Made by a program: the position numbers and the translations under genes. From positions 1-5,142 of the forward strand of contig DBVJ01000124.1 in the NCBI GenBank assembly GCA_002308115.1: 5,142 nt of DNA, read 5' to 3'. Origin of the DNA: Lachnospiraceae bacterium UBA1267. GTDB taxonomy: Bacteria; Bacillota; Clostridia; Lachnospirales; Lachnospiraceae. A model generated the notes under the pieces. It searched no databases, was not told where the DNA came from, and worked only from the letters and a program-made list of their open reading frames with translations. Shown here in pieces: positions 1 through 5,142 of the stretch. Position 1 is the stretch's first letter. Each line of letters starts with the position of its first letter.

Positions 1-485
1 ATCTGGGTGTCCAGGATGACCGCGTTGTTTTCGGTCTCATGCCAGATACGGTCGATCGGCTTGTGGTCCTCGGTGTACATGACGCTCATGGCCGAGAAGC
101 AGTTGAAGGTCGCGACGGAGGTCGGCGCATTGATGACCGGGAGGCCGGAGCATTTTCCGGAGGCTTTGGCCATGTCTATGACTTTGCCGCCGCCGGAGCC
201 GATGACAAGGTCCGCGCCGATCTTCGGGATCAGATCCTCTTTGAGATACTGAAGTGTCTCATAGGTGCAGTCAGAGGTCATCGTATAGAAATACGGCTCG
301 ATCTCAGCGTCTTTGAGGCTCTTTTCAATGATCTCTCCGGAAGCTTCCAAAGCGCGCTTTCCGCCGACGATCAGCGCTTTTTTCGAACCAAGAAGCTTTG
401 CCTCCCGTCCGACCACCTGCATGGCGCCGGGTGCCTGAATGTACCGGCCGCAGCCGAACTTCATGGGTTTGAATTCATTTGCCAT
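1..485 (-). CDS. Iron-containing alcohol dehydrogenase family protein, glycerol dehydrogenase-like (3'-truncated by window)
   Basis: An NAD(P)-dependent dehydrogenase of the family that includes glycerol dehydrogenase GldA; probably cytoplasmic, oxidising a polyol or reducing a small ketone. Only the first 161 residues are visible; the rest runs off the left edge. Seen: the N-terminal beta-strand region (KFGCGRYIQAPGAM, residues 9-22), the nucleotide-binding strand KALIVGGKRAL (36-46), the glycine-rich dinucleotide motif GSGGGKVIDMAKA (96-108), and the conserved block SAMSVMYTED (131-140) followed by VILDTQ. The family's metal-ligand residues (Asp and two His) lie beyond the window, so metal dependence cannot be checked. 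Odd point: where Bacillus glycerol dehydrogenase has STDAP, with Asp121 contacting glycerol, this protein reads ATFNC, so Phe127 takes the Asp place and glycerol may not be the substrate. The start ATG (485-483) is set by a strong Shine-Dalgarno at 491-498. It lies 78 bp after the mutase gene. A glycerol-1-phosphate dehydrogenase or other FeADH paralogue is possible. Family assignment is secure, substrate is not. Confidence 0.88.
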   Translation of the reverse strand, partial: MANEFKPMKFGCGRYIQAPGAMQVVGREAKLLGSKKALIVGGKRALEASGEIIEKSLKDAEIEPYFYTMTSDCTYETLQYLKEDLIPKIGADLVIGSGGGKVIDMAKASGKCSGLPVINAPTSVATFNCFSAMSVMYTEDHKPIDRIWHETENNAVILDTQ

Positions 486-490
486 CTTGC

Positions 491-498
491 TCTCCTTT
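491..498 (-). promoter_or_regulatory. Ribosome binding site of the dehydrogenase gene
   Basis: Read on the minus strand this is AAAGGAGA, five bases before the ATG at 485-483. It is a near-consensus Shine-Dalgarno at normal spacing and it decides the start at residue MANEF rather than the next in-frame Met (residue 8). Confidence 0.85.
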
Positions 499-539
499 CG
501 TGCCTTCCGTGATGCTGTGCCGTGCCTCAGCGCGTGCCT
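499..539. repeat. Three copies of a 7-bp word CGTGCCT in the 78-bp gap
   Basis: CGTGCCT occurs exactly at 499-505, 521-527 and 533-539 (AGGCACG on the coding strand), and a further GTGCC lies at 517-521. The copies sit between the mutase stop and the dehydrogenase Shine-Dalgarno. Spacing is irregular (22 and 12 bp between starts), so an operator array is not demonstrated. Low-complexity drift in a short GC-rich spacer is an equally good explanation. Confidence 0.35.
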
Positions 540-557
540 TGTTTCCGAACGCGCTGA
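527..557. repeat. Intergenic inverted repeat (8-bp perfect stem, 15-base loop)
   Basis: On the minus strand TCAGCGCG (557-550) and CGCGCTGA (534-527) are exact reverse complements separated by 15 bases, so the mRNA between the mutase and dehydrogenase genes could fold into a GC-rich hairpin just after the mutase stop codon. The 3' arm is followed by GGCACGG rather than a U-run, so it is not a canonical rho-independent terminator in the direction of the genes; on the plus strand it is followed by A residues, which also does not fit. It may stabilise or mark the end of the upstream message, or it may be chance in GC-rich DNA. Confidence 0.5.
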
Positions 558-563
558 AAAACC

Positions 564-2249
564 TTATTTGAACTTCCCCTCAAGATCCGCTCTGAGCGCT
601 TCGATCTGGCGGTCTGCGTCCGCTTCATCCGTGCCTTTCGCGGTGATGTAGAGTTTGACCTTGGGCTCCGTGCCGGAGGGACGGACAACGAAGTTCGCGC
701 CGCTCTCCAGGAAGAATTTCAAGACGTCGGACTTCGGAAGACCGTCGAGGCCTTCCCCGTAGTCCAGAAGCTTCGTGACCTTGTAGCCGCCAGCGGCGTC
801 GAGGCCTTTGCGGAACTCGGCGATGATCTCCTTCATGCGCGCCTGACCCGCGATGCCTTCAAACTCAAAGGACAGAACTTTGGCTTTGTAATAGCCGAAT
901 TCCCTGTAGAGATCCTGCATCCTCTCGTAGAGGCCGATGCCGAGCGATTTGTAGTACGAGAACATTTCCGTGACCAGGAAGGCCGCGTTGACGGCGTCTT
1001 TGTCGCGGGCGTAGGTGCCGGAAAGATAGCCGCAGCTCTCTTCGAAGCCGAAGATATAGCGTTCTTTCTCGCCCTTTTCTTCCAGAAGAAGGATCTGGTC
1101 GCCGATGTATTTGAAGCCCGTCAGCACGTTTTTCATCTCGGCGCCGTACTTCTCGGCGATGACGCCCGCAAGGTCCGTGGAGACCAGGGACTTGACCGCG
1201 ACGGGATGCTCGGGCAGTGTGCCGGCCTTCTTCCTCATGGCGCAAATATAGTCCAGAAGGAGGCATCCGAGTTCATTGCCAGTGATCAGTTTGAACGTTC
1301 CGTCCTTCGCGCGCACCGCGATGGCGCAGCGGTCGGAATCCGGGTCGGTGGCAAGAAGCAGGTCCGCGTGTTTTTCTTCCGCAAGATCCATGCCAAGCTT
1401 CAGCGTCTCGCGGAGTTCCGGGTTCGGATAACTGCAGGTCGGGAAGTTTCCGTCGGGCTCCGCCTGCTCCGGAACGACTGTGACGTTCGAGTATCCGCAC
1501 TCCGTCAGGACACGCATGACCGGCTTGTAGCCCGCGCCGTTCAGCGGCGTATAGACGATCGCGACGTCCTTCGGAAGCTCGAGATCCTTAGGCACGCAGG
1601 ACTGCGCCTTCACTTCCGCGATGAAGCGGTCCGTCAGTTCGTCCGGAATGATCTCGATCATGCCTTCGGCGAGCAGTTTGTCGTAGTCGCCCCATTTGAT
1701 GCCCGTAAAGAGGTCGGTCTGATTGATGTATCCCAGCACCTCATTCGCGCCTTCTTCGGTCATCTGCGCGCCGTCCGCGCCGTAAGCCTTGTAGCCGTTG
1801 TATTTCGCCGGGTTATGGCTCGCTGTGATCATGACGCCCGCCGAGCAGCAAAGTTCGCGTACCGCATAGGACAGGCAGGGCGTGGGCATCAGTTCCTTAT
1901 AGACCCAGGTCTTGACACCGTTCGCGGCGAAGATTGAAGCCGTGATCTTCGTGAACAGTTCGGATTTGATGCGGGAGTCTCTGGAGATCGCGACGACGCG
2001 TTCTCCTTCCGGATAATGATTCAGCACATATTGTGCAAGTCCCTGCGTGGCTGCACCGACCGTATAGACGTTCATCCGGTTCGTGCCGGCGCCGAGGACG
2101 CCGCGGAGGCCCGCCGTGCCGAAACTCAGGTTCTGATAGAAGGCATCCGTCTTCTCCTCTTCCGTCATGCCCGGAAGTTCTCTCTGAAGGTCCTCGTCCA
2201 GGACGGCCTTTTCACACCACTCTCTGTAAAGCGCGTTAATGTCTCTCAT
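564..2249 (-). CDS. pgcA: Phosphoglucomutase/phosphomannomutase family phosphosugar mutase (PgcA type)
   Basis: A complete 561-residue alpha-D-phosphohexomutase, which moves phosphate between C1 and C6 of a hexose through a phosphoserine intermediate and a glucose-1,6-bisphosphate-like state, in the cytoplasm. All four family signatures are present in order: FGTAGLRG at 43-50; the active-site loop TASHNP with the phosphorylated Ser144; the Mg-binding loop DPDSDR at 302-307 (Asp302, 304, 306); the sugar-binding loop GFEES at 401-405; and the phosphate-binding loop RPSGTEPK at 523-530. Domain 2 also carries YTPLNGAG (233-240). Length matches Bacillus PgcA (about 565-580 residues) and is longer than the roughly 450-residue GlmM/ManB type, so an alpha-phosphoglucomutase supplying glucose 1-phosphate for UDP-glucose, glycolipid or glycogen synthesis is most likely; mannose or other hexose phosphates cannot be excluded. 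The ATG at 2249 is supported by the Shine-Dalgarno at 2255-2262. It follows the EEP gene by 39 bp and precedes the dehydrogenase by 78 bp. No active-site residue appears altered. The gene symbol is by family resemblance. Confidence 0.95.
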   Translation of the reverse strand: MRDINALYREWCEKAVLDEDLQRELPGMTEEEKTDAFYQNLSFGTAGLRGVLGAGTNRMNVYTVGAATQGLAQYVLNHYPEGERVVAISRDSRIKSELFTKITASIFAANGVKTWVYKELMPTPCLSYAVRELCCSAGVMITASHNPAKYNGYKAYGADGAQMTEEGANEVLGYINQTDLFTGIKWGDYDKLLAEGMIEIIPDELTDRFIAEVKAQSCVPKDLELPKDVAIVYTPLNGAGYKPVMRVLTECGYSNVTVVPEQAEPDGNFPTCSYPNPELRETLKLGMDLAEEKHADLLLATDPDSDRCAIAVRAKDGTFKLITGNELGCLLLDYICAMRKKAGTLPEHPVAVKSLVSTDLAGVIAEKYGAEMKNVLTGFKYIGDQILLLEEKGEKERYIFGFEESCGYLSGTYARDKDAVNAAFLVTEMFSYYKSLGIGLYERMQDLYREFGYYKAKVLSFEFEGIAGQARMKEIIAEFRKGLDAAGGYKVTKLLDYGEGLDGLPKSDVLKFFLESGANFVVRPSGTEPKVKLYITAKGTDEADADRQIEALRADLEGKFK

Positions 2250-2254
2250 TCAAG

Positions 2255-2262
2255 TCTCCTTT
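2255..2262 (-). promoter_or_regulatory. Ribosome binding site of the phosphosugar mutase gene
   Basis: AAAGGAGA on the minus strand, five bases before the ATG at 2249-2247. Motif and spacing are identical to those of the dehydrogenase gene downstream, and it fixes the start at MRDIN, giving an N-terminus of the usual length before FGTAGLRG. Confidence 0.85.
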
Positions 2263-2288
2263 ATGGTTGATTTTTGAATCTTTAGCGT

Positions 2289-3422
2289 TTATTTGGCGCC
2301 GTGAAGGATGAAGCGGATCTCCACGGGGTTGTGATCCGAGAACATGAAGTCGGTATCGATGACGTCCGCCTTGAGGATCTCCACGTTGTCAGTCACCAGG
2401 AAACCGTCCACAGTCAGCACGTACTGGGTCAGCGGATCGTGTGTCCAGGGGCCGTCGGCGTTCCGGCAGCTCGGGGTCTTCTTGGTCTCATCGTAGGGGA
2501 ACACCAGCTTCACGTTCGAGCCCATGAAAATGGATTCGGGGATGGGCTGCGCCCAGGTGTAGTCGCCCGCGGAGGTTCCGAAGTATTTGACCGCATCGCC
2601 GGAAAGGTCCTTGTTCAGGTCGCCGCCCGCGATGCAGAAGTTGCCCTTTTCATACTCCGCCTGCATGTCGGCCACCATCATCCGAAGCTGTTCTTCGGCG
2701 ATCTTGCCGTCCGAGGTATAGGCGGAAAGATGGACGTTGTAAACGACCAGTTCCGGGCCGCTCGCAGTCGGAATGCGGTTCACGGAGTAGCAGCGGTCCA
2801 GATCCACGATCTTCATGATGCCGGTCTCCAGCGGAAGGCTCCGGCGAAGTGAAGACTCGATGTGGAAATCCGAGAAGGTCATGATGCCGGTCCTCGCCGT
2901 GCCGTGGGGCTGGGTCGGAGGCGCGAACAGGAAAGCGGAATCCCAGTTCTGCGCAAAGGTATAGGTCTTCGCGGAAAGCGCCGCCGCAAGGCCGGGACGC
3001 TCGTCCACATGATAGGTACGGGTCGAGTCAAAGTCTACTTCCTGGATGAGGAAGAACTCTGCTTCCTCCTTTCCGATGAATGCGTTGATCTTTTCAAGGT
3101 TCTTGTTCAGCCGCTCTTTCGACCATGCCCAGGCACGGTCTCCGCCGTCCATGAAAAAGCCGAAATCCTGCTCATAAGCGCCGAAACCGATGTTGAAGGA
3201 AACCATCCGGTACTCCTTTTCCATCTCGGCTCTCTCCGACTTCGGATTCTGGACGGAAAGCACCTGGTTGTCCGGAATGCGGTGGTACTGGATGAACACA
3301 TAGGCGAAATAGCCGACCGCGATCAGAATGATTGCGAGAAGCACGATCCCGACGACTTTCAGGATCGTCTTAAATACGGACTTTTTCCTGGCCTTTTTCT
3401 CCTTCTTCTCTGTACCCTTCAT
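2289..3422 (-). CDS. Membrane-anchored endonuclease/exonuclease/phosphatase (EEP) family hydrolase
   Basis: A complete 377-residue protein of the EEP (exonuclease III / DNase I / sphingomyelinase-like) superfamily: Mg-dependent phosphodiesterases and phosphomonoesterases acting on nucleic acids, inositol phosphates or phospholipids. N-terminus: a Lys/Arg-rich stretch (residues 2-14), then a single hydrophobic helix (about 19-45, core VVGIVLLAIILIAVGYFAYV). The positive-inside rule puts the catalytic domain outside the membrane; there is no lipobox. The catalytic set looks intact: FNIG (Asn77), IQEVD (Glu128, metal ligand), VYNVHLSAY (His231), GGDLN (Asp268, Asn270), VDGFLV (Asp339) and the terminal SDHNPVEI (Asp363, His364). 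The substrate is unknown; a secreted nuclease, phospholipase C-like enzyme or phosphatase are all possible, and a DNA-repair role is unlikely because of the anchor. Start: ATG at 3422, with AGGAGGT at 3433-3439 and no alternative in-frame start codon between them. It lies 37 bp after dnaE and 39 bp before the mutase gene, so co-transcription is likely. Confidence 0.9.
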   Translation of the reverse strand: MKGTEKKEKKARKKSVFKTILKVVGIVLLAIILIAVGYFAYVFIQYHRIPDNQVLSVQNPKSERAEMEKEYRMVSFNIGFGAYEQDFGFFMDGGDRAWAWSKERLNKNLEKINAFIGKEEAEFFLIQEVDFDSTRTYHVDERPGLAAALSAKTYTFAQNWDSAFLFAPPTQPHGTARTGIMTFSDFHIESSLRRSLPLETGIMKIVDLDRCYSVNRIPTASGPELVVYNVHLSAYTSDGKIAEEQLRMMVADMQAEYEKGNFCIAGGDLNKDLSGDAVKYFGTSAGDYTWAQPIPESIFMGSNVKLVFPYDETKKTPSCRNADGPWTHDPLTQYVLTVDGFLVTDNVEILKADVIDTDFMFSDHNPVEIRFILHGAK

Positions 3423-3432
3423 TTGTGAATGA

Positions 3433-3439
3433 ACCTCCT
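3433..3439 (-). promoter_or_regulatory. Ribosome binding site of the EEP hydrolase gene
   Basis: AGGAGGT on the minus strand, ten bases before the ATG at 3422-3420. It is a full-strength Shine-Dalgarno with slightly long spacing, in contrast to the five-base spacing of the two downstream genes. The codons between it and the ATG (CAT, TCA, CAA) offer no other start. Confidence 0.8.
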
Positions 3440-3459
3440 GTTTCTGACTTCGTTTCTGT

Positions 3460-5142
3460 TTACCATTTCACCTTGGTCCCGATGACCGCTACGTTTTCCT
3501 TTCCAAGCACGAGCCCGAGCGCATGAGACGCGCCGTCTTCGGCATTGGTGCGGAAATCATCCGGAAGTCTCAGATACTGCCGGGTGTCCTTAAGGAACAT
3601 GACCGCCCGGTCGTTTCCGTCGTACTGCCGGAGAATGTCCTTCACTTCGGCGATCTTACTGTCATAGTCTTCACGATTCTCAAACTGCACCCAGACTTCT
3701 TTCGGGACGTCCCGGAAGGCGATCATTCTGGACATCACGAGCTTTCCGTTTGCATCGTCCGCGCCCAGGGAGACTCTTCCCTGAACCAGGACGCGCTCAT
3801 CTTCCACAAGTTCATGGCGGTATTTCTCGTAATCCTTCGGGAAAATGAGCACCTCGACGGACCCGGTCATGTCTTCGAGCGTGATGAAGGCCATGGTCTG
3901 CCCGGACTTGGTGGTCTTCAGCGTCTTACCGGTGATGATGCCGCCCAGGATCTGGGTCTCTCCGTCCCGGACGTGTGCTTCGCCGCTTTCCTCGTCCATG
4001 ACAAAATCAGAACTCTTCGCGGTGACATTTTTCCGGAGAAGACTCTCGTTCTCTTCCAGCGGGTGCCCCGAAAGGTAGATGCCCAGGACCTCCTTCTCAA
4101 AGGCCAGGAGCTGATCCAGATCATATTCGCCGACCTCGGGATACTTGGTTTCCCAGGCGCCGCCCTGCGTCCGGGCCGCACCGCCGAGGAAATCGAACAG
4201 ACTCTGCTGGCCGCTCATCTGGTCCTTTCTGGTCTTCTCGGTCTCCAGAAGAAGCACAGGATAATGATTCATCTCCTGCTTTCTGGTATGCCCGAAGCAG
4301 TCGAAAGCGCCTGCTTTGATGAAGCTCTCGATGGTCTTTTTATTGATCTCTTTCTGGCTGAGCCGCGACATGAAATCCGCAGCGGACCGGAAGGGGCCGT
4401 TCTTCTCCCGCTCGTGAATGATCACGTCCGCGACGGCTTTTCCGATGCCGCGGATCGCATTGAGGCCATAACGGATCTGTCCGTCCTGAACCGAGAATTC
4501 ACCGCGTCCCTTGTTCACGTCGGGCGGCAGGATACCGATCTTCATCTGACGGCAGGCGTAAATGTATTCGCTGACTTTGGTGCCCTGGTCGATGACGGAG
4601 GTCATCAGAGCCGCCATGAATTCCGGCCGGTAATAGTATTTCAGCCAGGCGGTCCAGTAACAGACGACCGCGTAACCGGTGGAATGCGCCTTATTGAAGG
4701 CATATTCCGCGAAGGCGACCATCTCGTCGAAGACTTTGTCCGCATCCTCTGCGGGAATGCCTTTCGACACGCAGCCGGACACATTCTCCTTTGGATTTCC
4801 GTAGACGAAGTTCTGCCGCTCGGCCACCATGACGTCGTGTTTCTTCTTGGACATGGCGCGGCGCACGAGATCCGCGCGGCCCAGAGAGTAACCGCCCAGT
4901 TCCTGCACGATCTGCATGACCTGTTCCTGATAGACGATACAGCCGTAAGTGGCCTTGAGGATCGGCTCCAGAAGCGGCGTCTCATAGGTCACATGTTCAC
5001 GGTTCCGCTTGCCTTCCAGATACTTCGGGATGAAGCTCATGGGGCCGGGCCTGTACAGCGCGATGCCTGCGATGATGTCTTCCAGGGACTCCGGCTGCAG
5101 TTTCATCATGAAGGAGCGCATGCCTGCGGATTCCAGCTGGAA
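3460..5142 (-). CDS. dnaE: DNA polymerase III alpha subunit, C-terminal half (5'-truncated by window)
   Basis: The replicative/lesion-tolerant C-family polymerase subunit DnaE; 560 residues are visible, about half of a normal ~1,150-residue protein. The frame is open to the right edge and begins FQLESAGM, the conserved start of the fingers region, so the Met at 5121 is internal and not the start. The PHP domain, the palm and the three catalytic Asp residues lie outside. Numbering from the first visible residue: RPGPM (31-35), YQEQVMQ (71-77), RRAMSKKK (94-101), FNKAHS (149-154), ILPPDVN (204-210), a helix-hairpin-helix region around GLNAIRGIGKAV (226-237), a QxxLF beta-clamp-binding motif QQSLF (312-316), SGHPLE (358-363), and an OB-fold (about 395-476) ending VMSRMIAF, then an ~80-residue C-terminal domain ending VKW. 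DnaE rather than PolC, because PolC has a different domain order with an N-terminal OB-fold and an inserted exonuclease. Stop codon TAA at 3462-3460, 37 bp before the EEP gene. No frameshift or internal stop is seen. Confidence 0.97.
   Translation of the reverse strand, partial: FQLESAGMRSFMMKLQPESLEDIIAGIALYRPGPMSFIPKYLEGKRNREHVTYETPLLEPILKATYGCIVYQEQVMQIVQELGGYSLGRADLVRRAMSKKKHDVMVAERQNFVYGNPKENVSGCVSKGIPAEDADKVFDEMVAFAEYAFNKAHSTGYAVVCYWTAWLKYYYRPEFMAALMTSVIDQGTKVSEYIYACRQMKIGILPPDVNKGRGEFSVQDGQIRYGLNAIRGIGKAVADVIIHEREKNGPFRSAADFMSRLSQKEINKKTIESFIKAGAFDCFGHTRKQEMNHYPVLLLETEKTRKDQMSGQQSLFDFLGGAARTQGGAWETKYPEVGEYDLDQLLAFEKEVLGIYLSGHPLEENESLLRKNVTAKSSDFVMDEESGEAHVRDGETQILGGIITGKTLKTTKSGQTMAFITLEDMTGSVEVLIFPKDYEKYRHELVEDERVLVQGRVSLGADDANGKLVMSRMIAFRDVPKEVWVQFENREDYDSKIAEVKDILRQYDGNDRAVMFLKDTRQYLRLPDDFRTNAEDGASHALGLVLGKENVAVIGTKVKW

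Noticed and set aside
39..512. Plus-strand open frame of 157 codons opposite the dehydrogenase gene
   Set aside because: The minus strand encodes a clear dehydrogenase N-terminus with GSGGGK and a good ribosome binding site; the plus frame is a shadow.
527..557. Inverted repeat considered as a rho-independent terminator
   Set aside because: In the direction of the genes the 3' arm is followed by GGCACGG, not a run of U, and on the other strand by A residues.
486..563. Possible promoter for the dehydrogenase gene in the 78-bp gap
   Set aside because: No TATAAT-like -10 or TTGACA-like -35 pair at proper spacing is visible on the minus strand; the spacer is GC-rich.
1206..1937. Plus-strand open frame of 243 codons inside the mutase gene
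   Set aside because: It is antisense to a gene with all four phosphohexomutase motifs, is rich in Arg/Val/Ala without any recognisable domain, and long antisense frames are common opposite GC-rich codon use.
2269..2280. GATT-TTTG-AATC inverted repeat in the 39-bp gap before the mutase gene, considered as a terminator
   Set aside because: The stem is only 4 bp and AT-rich, with no U-run after it; too weak to terminate transcription.
2301..3428. Two consecutive plus-strand open frames (2301-2852 and 2862-3428) opposite the EEP gene
   Set aside because: Both mirror the EEP coding sequence and have no recognisable domain; the minus-strand frame has intact catalytic motifs, a membrane helix and a Shine-Dalgarno.
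3440..3458. Direct repeat GTTTCTG (3440-3446 and 3452-3458) in the gap between dnaE and the EEP gene
   Set aside because: Two 7-bp copies in a 37-bp spacer can easily arise by chance and no regulator site is recognised.
5119..5121. ATG as a possible start of a short DnaE-like protein
   Set aside because: The frame remains open to the window edge and the residues before this Met (FQLESAG) are conserved DnaE sequence, so the gene simply continues beyond the window.

Overview
The window holds four protein genes, all on the minus strand, with short gaps and no RNA gene, mobile element, CRISPR array or prophage sign. Reading in the direction of transcription (high to low coordinates), they are: the C-terminal half of dnaE, the DNA polymerase III alpha subunit (5142 to 3460, 5' end outside the window); a membrane-anchored endonuclease/exonuclease/phosphatase (EEP) family hydrolase (3422 to 2289); a complete PgcA-type phosphoglucomutase/phosphomannomutase (2249 to 564); and the N-terminal part of a glycerol-dehydrogenase-like, iron-containing alcohol dehydrogenase family protein (485 to 1, 3' end outside the window).

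The DNA is fairly GC-rich by eye, and strong Shine-Dalgarno sequences of the AAAGGAGA/AGGAGG type precede all three visible starts. The DnaE resembles clostridial DnaE (for example the stretches YIYACRQM, ILPPDVN and YQEQVMQI), and the phosphosugar mutase is of the Bacillus PgcA length and layout. Together these suggest a Gram-positive bacterium of the class Clostridia, perhaps a Lachnospiraceae-like gut or rumen anaerobe. The family-level assignment is inference from remembered sequence patterns, not from a search.

The gaps are 37 bp (dnaE to EEP), 39 bp (EEP to mutase) and 78 bp (mutase to dehydrogenase). None contains a recognisable rho-independent terminator or a clear sigma-A promoter, so the simplest reading is one co-directional transcription unit, or readthrough from dnaE into the downstream genes. 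The 78-bp gap does hold an 8-bp perfect inverted repeat and three copies of a 7-bp word. The mutase interconverts hexose 1- and 6-phosphates and the dehydrogenase probably acts on a polyol or small alcohol/ketone, so the two downstream genes are plausibly linked to sugar or envelope-precursor metabolism. The EEP protein should face the outside of the membrane, and its substrate cannot be read from sequence. There is no obvious functional link to replication.

Overall this looks like ordinary chromosomal housekeeping sequence. The points worth a second look are modest: the replacement of the substrate-contacting Asp in the dehydrogenase, the intact active site of the membrane-anchored EEP protein, the gene order downstream of dnaE, and the hairpin in the last gap. 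I do not see a new defence, mobile or RNA-based system here.
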